Positions 51,018 through 59,652 of a DNA stretch of 64,000 nt are shown one piece after another. Source of the stretch: Fuscovulum ytuae (GTDB lineage Bacteria; Pseudomonadota; Alphaproteobacteria; Rhodobacterales; Rhodobacteraceae). Numbering within the stretch: position 1 is the first letter of the stretch; every line of letters begins with the position of its first letter. The position numbers and the translations under genes were made by a program. The notes under the pieces are model-generated. The model was not told where the DNA came from and ran no database searches. It saw nothing but the letters and a program-made list of their open reading frames with translations. The DNA is taken from positions 2,450,001-2,514,000 of the forward strand of contig NZ_CP124535.1 of NCBI RefSeq assembly GCF_029953595.1, in the 5' to 3' direction.

Positions 51018-51782
51018 ATGGACTTGCCACGAAACACGTTCAAGGCGGCCTTGCGCGAAGGGCGGACCCAGATCGGCATCTGGTGCTCGATCGCCGGTTC
51101 CGACAATGCCGAGGCGCTGGCAGGTTGCGGCTTTGACTGGATGCTGATCGACACCGAACATTCGACGGTCAGTCTCGACACGGTCAAGGCGATGCTGCAG
51201 GCGGCCGCGGCATACCCGACGCAGACCATCGTGCGCCCCGGCTGGAACGACGCGGTGGAAATCAAGCGCATCCTAGACGCCGGCGCGATGTCGATTCTGG
51301 TGCCCTACATCCAGAACGCCGAAGAGGCCGCGCGCGCGGTCTCGGCCGTCCGTTATCCGCCACATGGGACGCGGGGCGTGGCCGGGATCACCCGCGCCAG
51401 CCGCTATGGCGCGGTGGACCGCTACATCGCCCGTGCCAATGACGAGATATGTCTGCTAGTGCAGGTCGAAACCGCCGAGGCGTTGACGAACATCGAATCC
51501 ATCGCAGCCGTGCCAGGTGTAGACGGCATCTTTGTCGGCCCCGCCGACCTCGCCGCCAGCATGGGCTTTCCGGGCGACACCGGCGCGCCTGAGGTGAAGG
51601 CCGCGATCCTTGAGGCAATCCGCCGCGTCCGCGCGGCCGGTAAGCCCGCGGGCATCCTGTCACTGGACCCTGACCTTCTGAAACAGGCGGTGGCTGCGGG
51701 GTCGGTCTTTACCGCTGTCGATGTGGACCAGGCGATCCTGCTGCGAGGGGCGCGCGCGCTGGCGCGGCAGTGGAAGGGCTGA
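51018..51782 (+). CDS. HpcH/HpaI-type aldolase
   Basis: 254 residues with His48 ('DTEHST'), Arg73 ('IVRPGW'), Glu151 ('VQVETAEAL') and Asp177 ('FVGPADL'), the class II aldolase set. It resembles HpaI (4-hydroxy-2-oxoheptanedioate aldolase). The HpaH-like hydratase encoded at 56060 would make exactly the type of 4-hydroxy-2-oxo acid such an aldolase cleaves to pyruvate, so the two may work in one route. ATG 51018 has AGGAAGGA upstream. It is divergent from the TRAP operon and starts the AEC/dehydratase operon. Confidence 0.88.
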   Translation: MDLPRNTFKAALREGRTQIGIWCSIAGSDNAEALAGCGFDWMLIDTEHSTVSLDTVKAMLQAAAAYPTQTIVRPGWNDAVEIKRILDAGAMSILVPYIQNAEEAARAVSAVRYPPHGTRGVAGITRASRYGAVDRYIARANDEICLLVQVETAEALTNIESIAAVPGVDGIFVGPADLAASMGFPGDTGAPEVKAAILEAIRRVRAAGKPAGILSLDPDLLKQAVAAGSVFTAVDVDQAILLRGARALARQWKG

Positions 51783-51806
51783 CGGCATCCGGCGCAAGGG
51801 GGGCGC

Positions 51807-52730
51807 ATGGTAGAGGTTCTTGCGATCACCTTTCCGATTTACCTGATCATCGCGCTTGGCTTTGCGGTGGTGAAGGGCGGACTGGTCAGCGTCGAGGACA
51901 TCCGGGCGCTCGGCAGGGTAGTGATCGGGATCTTCATCCCCGCGACCCTGTTCGTGAACATCAGCCGCGTCCCCGTGGCCGAGGCGATGCGCTGGGACTT
52001 CGTCGTCGGCTATCTCGCGGGATCGCTCACCATCTTCGCGGTGGGCACCCTCTTCGCGGCGAAGGTCCTGCGACAGTCCCGACAGGTCGCGGTGCTGCAA
52101 GGGTTAGGCATGTCCTCGTCCAACAGCGGCTTCATGGGTTTTCCCATCGTCGCCATGGTCTTGGGCGATGTGGCTGTGCAAGCGCTGGCGATGGCGATGC
52201 TGGTCGAAAACGTGGTGATGATCCCGCTTGCGATGTTGCTGGCCGACGGCGGGAGGGGACAATCGCTCCTGCAAAACACCCTGCGCCCCGTGCTGTCGAA
52301 CCCGATCCTGATCGCCGTGGTCGCCGCGCTGGCACTGTCCGCCTCGGGCCTGGCCCTGCCAGGAGCAATGGAGCGGACGCTGGAGATCCTCGCGCCCGTC
52401 GGCCCGCCGGTCGCTCTGGTGGCCGTCGGGGGGATCGTGGCCGCCCTGTCTTTTGCCCCGATCAAGGGACCGGTGGCGGCAGTTGTGGCGGGCAAGCTGG
52501 TCCTGCATCCCCTGGCTGTGCTTGTTGCGCTGACCCTCAGTGGGAGCCTGCCGCAGGACCTTGTCCTCGCCGGTGTCCTATTTGCCAGTGTCCCGATGAT
52601 GTCGATATACGCCCTGTTTGGCCAGCGCTGGGGTGCCGAAAGCTTCGCCGCTTCGGCCCTAATCCTGACCACCGTGCTGTCCTTCCTCACCGTTTCGGCC
52701 ATCCTTTGGCTGACTTCATCCCCTGCGTGA
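51807..52730 (+). CDS. AEC-family (auxin efflux carrier-like) transporter
   Basis: 307 residues with about ten hydrophobic segments and the AEC stretches 'RVVIGIFIPATLFVNISRVP', 'GLGMSSSNSGFMGFPIVAMV' and 'VLAGVLFASVPMMSIYALFG'. Bacterial members carry small organic acids such as malonate or malate. It lies between the aldolase gene and the dehydroshikimate dehydratase gene (24 and 13 nt), so it probably moves an acid related to this pathway; direction and cargo are unknown. Confidence 0.87.
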   Translation: MVEVLAITFPIYLIIALGFAVVKGGLVSVEDIRALGRVVIGIFIPATLFVNISRVPVAEAMRWDFVVGYLAGSLTIFAVGTLFAAKVLRQSRQVAVLQGLGMSSSNSGFMGFPIVAMVLGDVAVQALAMAMLVENVVMIPLAMLLADGGRGQSLLQNTLRPVLSNPILIAVVAALALSASGLALPGAMERTLEILAPVGPPVALVAVGGIVAALSFAPIKGPVAAVVAGKLVLHPLAVLVALTLSGSLPQDLVLAGVLFASVPMMSIYALFGQRWGAESFAASALILTTVLSFLTVSAILWLTSSPA

Positions 52731-52743
52731 CCGGAGATTGCCC

Positions 52744-54624
52744 ATGAGAACCTCCATCGCTACTGTCTCAATCGCCGGCACCCTGCCCGAAAAGCTGGAA
52801 GCCGTTGCCGCAGCTGGCTTCGACGGGATCGAGATATTCGAGCAGGACTTCATAGCGTCGGACATGTCGCCCCGCGATGTAGGACGCATGGTCGCAGACC
52901 ACGGGCTGACGATCACCCTCTTCCAGCCGTTCCGCGACTTCGAAGGCCTGCCCGAGCCGCACCGAAGCCGCGCCTTTGCCCGGGCCCAGCGCAAGTTCGA
53001 CCTGATGAACCAGCTTGGCACGGACCTCGTGCTGGTCTGCTCCTCTGTCCACCCCGCCGCGATAGGCGGCATCGACCGTATGGCGCAGGATTTCCGTGAT
53101 CTTGGCGAAGTTGCCGCCCAGCATGGCATCCGAGTCGGGTTCGAGGCGCTGGCTTGGGGCCGCCACGTCAATGACCACCGCGACGCCTGGGAGGTGGTGC
53201 GACGTGCCGATCACCCGAACATCGGCCTGATCCTCGACAGCTTTCACACCCTTGGCCGGGGCATCAGCCTGCAATCGATCCGGTCGATCCCCGGTGACCG
53301 CATCTTCTTTGTCCAGTTGGCCGATGCGCCCGCCATACCGATGGATCTGCTGTACTGGTCGCGCCACTTCCGCAACATGCCGGGCGAGGGCGATCTGGAC
53401 GTCACCGGCTTCATGCGCGCGGTCACGGCCACCGGCTATGCCGGGCCGCTGAGCCTTGAAATCTTCAACGACCAGTTCCGCGCGGGCCTGCCGCGTCTGG
53501 TGGCGCTGGACGGCTACCGGTCGCTGGTCGATCTGATGGACAGGGTGCGCCGGCAGGAACCGGCGCTGCCTTCAGCCTTGCCAGATTTCCCGGCGCCCGC
53601 GCCGATCAAGGGCGTCGAGTTCGTCGAATTCGTGACCTCCAAAAAGGAAGAACCGGACCTTTCCACCTTCCTTTCCGGTGCCGGCTTCACCCCTGTTGCC
53701 CGCCATGTCTCCAAGTCGGTGACACGCTGGCGGCAGGGTGGGGTCAACGTGCTGGTCAATATGGAATCCACCGGATTTGCCCATTCCACCTATGTCGTGC
53801 GCGGCACGACCGTATCCGAGATAGCCCTGAAGGTCCCTGATGCAGAGGCCGCCCTGGACCGGGCCAGGGCACTCCATGTGACCCCTCACGCCGAGGACGT
53901 GCCGCCCGGGGAACTGTCGATCCCAGCCGTCCGCGGCGTCGGTGGCAGCGTACTGCGGCTTCTGGATGACGGCCCGACCCTGTCGCGCATCTGGAAGGCG
54001 GATTTCGCCGAAGCCGCGGCCGCTGACGCAGGTGTCGGCCTCACCGGCATCGACCATATCGGCCAGACCATGGCGCATGACGAGATGCTCAGCTGGTCGC
54101 TGTTTTACCACGCGATGTTCGATGCGGCGAAGGCCCCGATGGTCGACGTGGCCGACCCGGACGGGTTAGTCCGGTCGCAGGCGGTGCAGTCCGGGGCGCT
54201 GCGGGTCACGCTGAACGGGTCCGAGGCCCGCCGGACGCTGGTCGGGCGTTTTGTCGAGGAAGGCTTCGGTGCCTCGGTCCAGCACATCGCCTTTGCGACC
54301 AACGACATCTTCGCCACGGCCGAGGCACTGGCAGCCCGTGGCTTCCCGATCCTGAAGATTGGCGAAAACTACTTTGACGATGTCGCCGCCCGCTTCGGCC
54401 TGCCGGACACGTTGGTTGCCCGGATGAAGCCGCTGAACGTGCTGTATGACGAAGACGCGGGCGGACAGTTCTTCCAGGTCTATTCCCGCAGCCGCCCCGA
54501 AGGCCTGTTCTTCGAGTTCGTCCAGCGCCAGGGCAACTATGACGGCTACGGTGCTGCCAATGCTCCGTTCCGAATTGCAGCCCAGAAACGCGCGACGCGC
54601 CCGCCAGGGTTGCCGAAGTTCTGA
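52744..54624 (+). CDS. quiC: 3-dehydroshikimate dehydratase, two-domain (QsuB/QuiC type)
   Basis: 626 residues. Domain 1 (about 1-275) is a sugar-isomerase-like TIM barrel with 'AAGFDGIEIFEQDF', 'GIRVGFEALAWGRHVND', 'NIGLILDSFHTLGRG' and 'GPLSLEIFND', giving the metal-binding Glu/Asp/Glu pattern. Domain 2 (about 290-626) is a VOC/4-hydroxyphenylpyruvate dioxygenase-like fold whose iron-ligand positions are all kept: His438 ('GIDHIG'), His514 ('QHIAFA') and Glu591 ('FEFVQR'). The first domain dehydrates 3-dehydroshikimate to protocatechuate, the substrate of PcaHG. ATG 52744 follows GGAG by eight bases. The role of the second domain is uncertain in this family. Confidence 0.9.
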   Translation: MRTSIATVSIAGTLPEKLEAVAAAGFDGIEIFEQDFIASDMSPRDVGRMVADHGLTITLFQPFRDFEGLPEPHRSRAFARAQRKFDLMNQLGTDLVLVCSSVHPAAIGGIDRMAQDFRDLGEVAAQHGIRVGFEALAWGRHVNDHRDAWEVVRRADHPNIGLILDSFHTLGRGISLQSIRSIPGDRIFFVQLADAPAIPMDLLYWSRHFRNMPGEGDLDVTGFMRAVTATGYAGPLSLEIFNDQFRAGLPRLVALDGYRSLVDLMDRVRRQEPALPSALPDFPAPAPIKGVEFVEFVTSKKEEPDLSTFLSGAGFTPVARHVSKSVTRWRQGGVNVLVNMESTGFAHSTYVVRGTTVSEIALKVPDAEAALDRARALHVTPHAEDVPPGELSIPAVRGVGGSVLRLLDDGPTLSRIWKADFAEAAAADAGVGLTGIDHIGQTMAHDEMLSWSLFYHAMFDAAKAPMVDVADPDGLVRSQAVQSGALRVTLNGSEARRTLVGRFVEEGFGASVQHIAFATNDIFATAEALAARGFPILKIGENYFDDVAARFGLPDTLVARMKPLNVLYDEDAGGQFFQVYSRSRPEGLFFEFVQRQGNYDGYGAANAPFRIAAQKRATRPPGLPKF

Positions 54625-54666
54625 CCATGCGCCCGGGGACGGGCATTCTGTGCGTCAGTCCCTAGT

Positions 54667-55518
54667 TTAGGTAGCAGAGAGCAACTCGGTCAGCACCTCG
54701 CGCAACGTCCGTGGCGGGCGGCCCGCCAACTTTGCGATATCGCCCGTGACGATGTCGAAAGCCCCGTTCGAGAAGTCGCGCTGGATGCCGATGACGGCGT
54801 TGATGACATGCTCGGGCAGGCCCATCTGCGCCATGCCGTCGGCGAGCGCAGCCTCGGGGAGGGTCACGAAACCAAGGGGGAAGCCACCCACTTCGGCAAT
54901 CAGCGCTGCCCGTTCCGCACCGGCCAGGGCGGCTGGTCCCGTTGCGTTGTAGATCGCGCCCGCATGTCCATCGCCGGTCAAGATCCCCGCCGCTGCCGCC
55001 GCGATGTCATCGCGTGAGACGAAGGCCACGCGATTTTCCGACAGGCCGGTCAGCATGCCAGAGGCCGCCGACATCTGCGCTTCCTGCGCCAGCGCCTCGG
55101 CATAGTAGTTCATCCGGAGGATCGTCCAGACCGGTGCGGTCATGATCAGGGTTTGCTCGGCCGTCCAATAGGATGCGCCAATGGCGGGCTCCGCCTGCGC
55201 CCGGGTTCCTGCCGCCGACATCAGCACGATGTGGCCCACCCCGGCCGTGACCGCCGCCTTGATGGCCACCGCCATCTGCCCGCCCCGCACCCCGGAACGC
55301 AGATCGCTGGACGGAATCAGGAGAAGGCGATCCAGACCGCCATAGGCGGCGGCGAGGCTTTCGGGCCGGTCATAGTCGCCGGGACGCCCCTCGATCCCAG
55401 TGGCCGGGCGCGGCGTGCGCGAGATCGCCACCAGCTCATGCCCGCCGCCACGGGCGACCAGTTCCTTAACCACTGCCTGGCCAAGCTGGCCGCTTGCGCC
55501 ACTGATACCGATCTTCAT
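54667..55518 (-). CDS. NmrA-like NAD(P)-binding protein (quinone oxidoreductase QorB type)
   Basis: 283 residues of the atypical SDR/NmrA group: 'KIGISGASGQLGQAVVKEL' at the N-terminus, 'DRLLLIPSSDLRSGVRGGQM', 'VWTILRMNYYAEAL' and 'YNATGPAALAGAERAALIAE'. QorB-like members reduce quinones with NADPH. The start at ATG 55518 has AGGAT seven bases upstream, whereas ATG 55527 would sit directly on that box. It is divergent from the hxlR gene, a common pairing in quinone/electrophile response. Confidence 0.85.
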   Translation of the reverse strand: MKIGISGASGQLGQAVVKELVARGGGHELVAISRTPRPATGIEGRPGDYDRPESLAAAYGGLDRLLLIPSSDLRSGVRGGQMAVAIKAAVTAGVGHIVLMSAAGTRAQAEPAIGASYWTAEQTLIMTAPVWTILRMNYYAEALAQEAQMSAASGMLTGLSENRVAFVSRDDIAAAAAGILTGDGHAGAIYNATGPAALAGAERAALIAEVGGFPLGFVTLPEAALADGMAQMGLPEHVINAVIGIQRDFSNGAFDIVTGDIAKLAGRPPRTLREVLTELLSAT

Positions 55519-55534
55519 GGGTTGCATCCTTTTT

Positions 55535-55553
55535 CACGAACATTTAGTTCGTG
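55535..55553. promoter_or_regulatory. Perfect dyad operator in the NmrA-hxlR divergent promoter
   Basis: CACGAAC (55535-55541) and GTTCGTG (55547-55553) are exact reverse complements with the spacer ATTTA. It lies 17 nt before the NmrA-like start and is the obvious target of the divergently encoded HxlR regulator. Confidence 0.75.
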
Positions 55554-55643
55554 GCGATATGATCGTAACCACAACTTCGTGCAAGAACGCACGTGAATGA
55601 TCCCCACGCACCTTTCTGTGCGTGCAGAATAAGTGAGGTACCC

Positions 55644-56042
55644 GTGACCAAGCCAAAGCTCAGACTGGTGACGCCAGATCAGGCGCAGGAGGGTGCCGCG
55701 AACTGCAAGGCGCTGGGTCAGGTCCTAGACCGGATAGGCGACAAATGGACGATCATGGTCGTGGGCGTCCTGTCGCACGGCCCGATGCGGTTCAACGCGC
55801 TGCAGCGGGAAATCCCCGGCCTGTCACATCGGATGCTGACGATGACCCTGCGCGGGCTTGAGCGGGACGGTCTGGTGAAGCGCACTGCCTTTGCCACGAT
55901 CCCGCCCCGCGTCGATTACGAACTGACCGCCGTCGGCCACTCCCTGACGGAGCCGCTATATGCGCTGGCCATCTGGGCACGCGGACAGCAGGCCAATATC
56001 GAGGCCGCGCGGGCGGCATTCGACGCGAGTTCCACCGACTGA
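55644..56042 (+). CDS. HxlR-family winged-helix regulator
   Basis: 132 residues with the HxlR landmarks 'NCKALGQVLDRIGDKWTIMV' (N-terminal Cys and DKW), 'GPMRFNALQREIPGLSHRML', 'LRGLERDGLVKRTAFATIPP' and 'VDYELTAVGHSL'. The single Cys in 'AANCKAL' is the redox/electrophile-sensing position in some relatives. GTG 55644 has GAGG six bases upstream and is preferred over an earlier GTG at 55593. It likely represses the divergent NmrA-like gene. Confidence 0.9.
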   Translation: MTKPKLRLVTPDQAQEGAANCKALGQVLDRIGDKWTIMVVGVLSHGPMRFNALQREIPGLSHRMLTMTLRGLERDGLVKRTAFATIPPRVDYELTAVGHSLTEPLYALAIWARGQQANIEAARAAFDASSTD

Positions 56043-56059
56043 CCCGGATTCACAAAGGG

Positions 56060-56842
56060 TCAGGCGAAACTGACCCCGATCCCCCCAAGCGGGCCATAGT
56101 CGGCGTGGATCACGTCGCCCGACCGGATATCGACCGGCCGGGTGAAGGACCCGCCCAGCACGATATCACCCTTCTTCAGCCCATCCCCCTGCGCTGACAG
56201 CTTGTTCACCAGCCAGGCCAGACCCGCCGCCGGATGCCCCATGATGCCGGCCGCCAACCCGGTTTCCTCGATCGTGCCATTCTGGCTGAGCGTCGCGCCG
56301 ACCCAGCGCAGATCCACGTCAAAGGGCCGGATCGTCCGTCCGCCCAGAACGGTGGCCCCAAACGCAGCGTTGTCGGCGATGGTATCGACGATCTGGCGCG
56401 GCACCTCGGTGCGGTAGTCGATAATCTCCAGCGCCGGGGTCACGAACTCGGTCGCGCGCAGCACGTCATGAATCTGGCAGCCCGCGCCTTGCAGATCCTG
56501 CCCCATCACGAAGGCCAGTTCCACTTCAAGCCGCGGCTTGATGAAGGTCCCCGCAGCGATCCGGGCTCCGTCGCGATAGAGCGCGTCATCCAGCATTACG
56601 CCGTAGTCCGGCTCGGTCATCTTCGACGCCTGCTGCATCGCCCGGCTGGTCAGGCCGATCTTGCGGCCGATGATCTTGGCCCCACGCCGGGTCCGCGCGT
56701 CGGCCCAGCGGCGCTGCACGTCATATGCGTCCTCAAGCGTCATCTCTGGCCAGGTCTTCGACGGCTGCGGGCAGACCTTGCGGCTGTCTTCGGCGGCAAG
56801 GATCGTGTCGGCAACCAGTTGCCGTTCGGTTTCGGTCAGCAT
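56060..56842 (-). CDS. 2-keto-4-pentenoate hydratase family protein (HpaH type)
   Basis: 260 residues of the fumarylacetoacetase-like fold. 'GRKIGLTSRAMQQASKMTEP', 'KPRLEVELAFVMGQDL', 'EIIDYRTEVPRQIVDTIADN', 'NGTIEETGLAAGIMGHPAAG' and 'LGGSFTRPVDIRSGDVIHAD' match 2-oxohept-4-ene-1,7-dioate hydratase HpaH more closely than MhpD. It adds water to a 2-oxo-4-enoic acid formed in meta-cleavage routes. Here it lies 7 nt after an intradiol dioxygenase gene, an unusual pairing. ATG 56842 has GAGG five bases upstream. Confidence 0.87.
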   Translation of the reverse strand: MLTETERQLVADTILAAEDSRKVCPQPSKTWPEMTLEDAYDVQRRWADARTRRGAKIIGRKIGLTSRAMQQASKMTEPDYGVMLDDALYRDGARIAAGTFIKPRLEVELAFVMGQDLQGAGCQIHDVLRATEFVTPALEIIDYRTEVPRQIVDTIADNAAFGATVLGGRTIRPFDVDLRWVGATLSQNGTIEETGLAAGIMGHPAAGLAWLVNKLSAQGDGLKKGDIVLGGSFTRPVDIRSGDVIHADYGPLGGIGVSFA

Positions 56843-56849
56843 CAATGCC

Positions 56850-57743
56850 TCACTTGATCGGGGGAACGGGAAGGGTCGAGATGCCCGGTTCAAGGACAAG
56901 TGTATGGACCAGCGTGAACCAGTCCCCGATGTCCCCGTCGATTGGGTGCGGACCGGAATGGCGTTCAAGCTTGCCGATCAATGCCGCCGTCACGCCGAAC
57001 TGGACATCCGAGGTCAAATAGTCAGTCTCGTCGACATAGGTCTGGTTGATCAGCGTCTTGAACCCCACCTTGTGCGCCAGCAAATGGATATGCGCTGGCC
57101 GGTACGGGTGGCGGCTCTGCGCGGCCAACAGTTGCCCGACCGTCGTGTTCGTCGGGATCGGATAGCCCACCGGCTTGACCGAGGTGAACCGCACCACTCC
57201 ATCCGGCCCGGTGCGGAACTTGCCGCGCAGGTTGTACTCTGCCTGGGCCTCATCCTGATTCTCGTAGAGCCCGACCGGCGAGGCATGCCAGATGTCGACC
57301 TCCAGATCCTCGATCGGCTGCCCGTCACGATCCAGGAAGGTGAACGTACCATAGAGGCGTTGTCCCGGCGTAGGCGACCGCAGGATCGACCCGCCGTTTT
57401 CGGTCTGCGGCTGGTTCATCCGCCAGAACGGGCCAAGCAGGGACTGCGTCGTCTCGGTCGCGCCATTATCGCCGTTGTTCATCAGGCAGACCAGCGTGGA
57501 CACACCCAGCGAGCCCGCCATAAGGACAAACTCGTTGTGCTTTTCGGTGGTCTGCTGGCCCATCGTGTTCAGAATCCGGGTCGCCTTCTGGAACTCGGCC
57601 TCGGTCAGGCGCACGTCGCGGACGAAGCCATGCAGATGGGTGATCAAGCTGACCATGATCTCGCGCAGGCGCGGATCGGTGGTCTGTTCCATCACCTTCA
57701 GGACAGCGGGGGTTACGGCGTCGAGGTTGGGGATGATCGTCAT
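56850..57743 (-). CDS. Intradiol ring-cleavage dioxygenase (hydroxyquinol 1,2-dioxygenase type)
   Basis: 297 residues: an N-terminal dioxygenase_N helical domain (about 15-90) and the catalytic barrel with the Fe(III) ligands Tyr160 ('SPVGLYEN'), Tyr194 ('PVGYPIP'), His218 and His220 ('RPAHIH'). 'KPVGYPIPTNTTVGQLL' and 'RHPYRPAHIHLLAHKVGFKT' resemble hydroxyquinol dioxygenases, which turn 1,2,4-trihydroxybenzene into maleylacetate; catechol remains possible. It follows aroQ by 3 nt. No maleylacetate reductase gene is visible. Confidence 0.88.
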   Translation of the reverse strand: MTIIPNLDAVTPAVLKVMEQTTDPRLREIMVSLITHLHGFVRDVRLTEAEFQKATRILNTMGQQTTEKHNEFVLMAGSLGVSTLVCLMNNGDNGATETTQSLLGPFWRMNQPQTENGGSILRSPTPGQRLYGTFTFLDRDGQPIEDLEVDIWHASPVGLYENQDEAQAEYNLRGKFRTGPDGVVRFTSVKPVGYPIPTNTTVGQLLAAQSRHPYRPAHIHLLAHKVGFKTLINQTYVDETDYLTSDVQFGVTAALIGKLERHSGPHPIDGDIGDWFTLVHTLVLEPGISTLPVPPIK

Positions 57744-57746
57744 CGC

Positions 57747-58181
57747 TCACTCCCCTACCAAGGAAACGATGCGTCGGACGGCTGCCGCATAGCCTTCAAG
57801 CCCCAGCCCGGCGATCACGGCATCCGCCCGCAGCGAGACAAAAGAATGATGCCGGAAGGCCTCGCGCTTGTGGACCTGGCTGATGTGAACCTCGATCACC
57901 GGCGGGTCATAGGTGTTCAGCGCATCCAGGATCGCAATCGAGGTATGGGTCAGCGCGCCGGGATTGATCACGATGCCACAGGTCGTCTCGCGGGCGGCGT
58001 GAATCCAGTCGATCAATTGGCCCTCATGGTTCGACTGCTGCAGGTCGATGGAAAATCCACTGCCGCAAGCGTCGCGACACAAGCGGGCGACATCCTCCAG
58101 CGTCTCATGGCCATAGATCTGCGGCTGGCGTTTGCCGAGCAGGTTCAGGTTCGGTCCGTTCAGGACCAGGATGGTCTTCAT
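57747..58181 (-). CDS. aroQ: Type II 3-dehydroquinate dehydratase
   Basis: 144 residues with the complete type II active site: Arg18 and Tyr23 ('GKRQPQIYG'), Asn73 ('[11 protein letters not shown]'), His79, His99 and Arg110 ('[17 protein letters not shown]'). It interconverts 3-dehydroquinate and 3-dehydroshikimate. Embedded in a catabolic operon with a dioxygenase and near the quinate dehydrogenase, it is probably the degradative isozyme (quiB/qutE role). It overlaps the upstream isomerase gene by 4 nt. Confidence 0.94.
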   Translation of the reverse strand: MKTILVLNGPNLNLLGKRQPQIYGHETLEDVARLCRDACGSGFSIDLQQSNHEGQLIDWIHAARETTCGIVINPGALTHTSIAILDALNTYDPPVIEVHISQVHKREAFRHHSFVSLRADAVIAGLGLEGYAAAVRRIVSLVGE

Positions 58182-58972
58182 GGGTGGGTATCCTCGACAA
58201 GGCGGGCTGTGGCACGAAAGATCGCTTTGGCGCGGTCGCGTTCGGGTCGCGGGTCCGAGGCGGACGGCACCTCGACGGAAATGGTGGTGCCCTGGGGCAA
58301 GGCGGCAACTAGGGACCGCAGCGGCAGGCCCCCCTCACCGGGGACCAGTCGCCCGCCCCGCGCCTCGGCAATCATGGCCTCACGATCCGCGGGTGGGGTC
58401 GCTAGCGCATCGCACAGTTGCGCCGAGACGATCCCGCCCGATTGCGTGGCCGCCAAATCCGCAGCGCTGCCGCCGCAACGGATGTGGTGCAGCGCATCGA
58501 CCAGATATCCGGCATTCGGCGCCCCGCTGCGGCGGATCAGGTCCAGACAGGCCCCCGGAGAGTTGATCCCGCGCCAGGCCATGCACTCCAGATCAACGCC
58601 CAGCCCCCGTGCCCGGGCGAGATCGCAGATCGTCGCGAAGGTGTCGTCCAGCCCGTCGAACCAGTCGGCGCAGGTGTTTATCCTTGCGCCGCCCAAGGCC
58701 GCCGCGGCGTCCATCATCGGGACAAGTCCATGCACGTCCAGCGTCGTGTCGATCACCACGGTTTCGACGTCGTAAAGGCGGACGCCTTCGCCGTTCATGA
58801 CGCGCCGAAGCTCGCCCAGCTCCTCCCCTACCGGCAGCCAGTGCAGCTGTCCGGGCACGACCGGGTGAAAGCGCAGCCCGACAAGGCCGAACCCGGCCTC
58901 CCGCGCCAGACGAACAAGCCGGGCTGGCGACAGATGCAGAAAGGTGAAATGCCCCAGGCCGAGTGCCATCAT
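58178..58972 (-). CDS. Sugar phosphate isomerase/epimerase-like TIM barrel
   Basis: 264 residues of the AP-endonuclease-2 fold: '[20 protein letters not shown]', '[18 protein letters not shown]', '[18 protein letters not shown]' and '[15 protein letters not shown]'. The metal-binding Glu ('LECM') and Asp/His ('DALHH') are present. Position next to aroQ suggests a second dehydratase or isomerase of the quinate route, perhaps acting like the first domain of QuiC, but this is not certain. 4-nt overlaps join it to gntR and aroQ. Confidence 0.75.
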   Translation of the reverse strand: MMALGLGHFTFLHLSPARLVRLAREAGFGLVGLRFHPVVPGQLHWLPVGEELGELRRVMNGEGVRLYDVETVVIDTTLDVHGLVPMMDAAAALGGARINTCADWFDGLDDTFATICDLARARGLGVDLECMAWRGINSPGACLDLIRRSGAPNAGYLVDALHHIRCGGSAADLAATQSGGIVSAQLCDALATPPADREAMIAEARGGRLVPGEGGLPLRSLVAALPQGTTISVEVPSASDPRPERDRAKAIFRATARLVEDTHP

Positions 58973-59652
58973 GGCGTCTCTGGCAGGGACTGCGCGATCA
59001 GCCGACGCAGATTGTCGGTCGATGCCCGGATGTGCGACCGCAACAGGCCTACGGCGTCATCTGCGCGCCGCTGCACGGCGGCTTCGGCGATGGCGATATG
59101 TTCGTCCGTCACATCTCGCTGTTGCCCCGCCGCCGAAAGGTAGATGTGCCGGTAGCGGTCGTTCAGCGCCTGCAGCGAGTGATACATCTTCAAGAGGATC
59201 GGCATGTCGCACCGGGCAACAAGTGCAAGATGAAAGGCGTTGTTCGCCGCTTCCCAGGCATCCCGGCTGGCCTGGTCGCCCGCAACCCGCTCTGTCCGCT
59301 TCAGCCGGTGCAAGGCACCGATCACCTCCGACTCCCAGTCCAGGCCGCCACGCTCGATCGACCGGCGCAGTGCATAGGGCTCCAGTTCTAGCCGCAGGTC
59401 GCAAACCTCGTTTAGATTGGCCAGCGAGATCGGCGTCACCGTGTAGCCCTTCTGGGCCTCGGCCAGGATCAACCCGTCGGTCACCAGCCGGTTCACCGCC
59501 TCCCGCAACGGAGACAGCCCGACGGCCAGCTTCTCCCGAAGCCGGTCGAGGTTCAGTTTCTCACCCGGCAAGAGAGCGCCGCGCAGGATGTCCTGGCGCA
59601 GCTGAGCTTCTGCAGTTGCCGCAAGTGTTGGTCGCCCCCGCACGTCAGACAT
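58969..59652 (-). CDS. GntR-family regulator (FCD domain)
   Basis: 227 residues from ATG 59652 (AGGTGA upstream; earlier in-frame starts give an unusual leader). The winged helix is 'AEAQLRQDILRGALLPGEKL' and 'VGLSPLREAVNRLVTDGLIL'; the FCD part has 'LRLELEPYALRRSIERGGLD', 'NNAFHLALVARCDMP' and 'EHIAIAEAAVQRR'. It is the first gene of the isomerase-aroQ-dioxygenase-hydratase operon and so probably autoregulates it. It is a close relative of the GntR at 45611. Confidence 0.88.
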   Translation of the reverse strand: MSDVRGRPTLAATAEAQLRQDILRGALLPGEKLNLDRLREKLAVGLSPLREAVNRLVTDGLILAEAQKGYTVTPISLANLNEVCDLRLELEPYALRRSIERGGLDWESEVIGALHRLKRTERVAGDQASRDAWEAANNAFHLALVARCDMPILLKMYHSLQALNDRYRHIYLSAAGQQRDVTDEHIAIAEAAVQRRADDAVGLLRSHIRASTDNLRRLIAQSLPETP

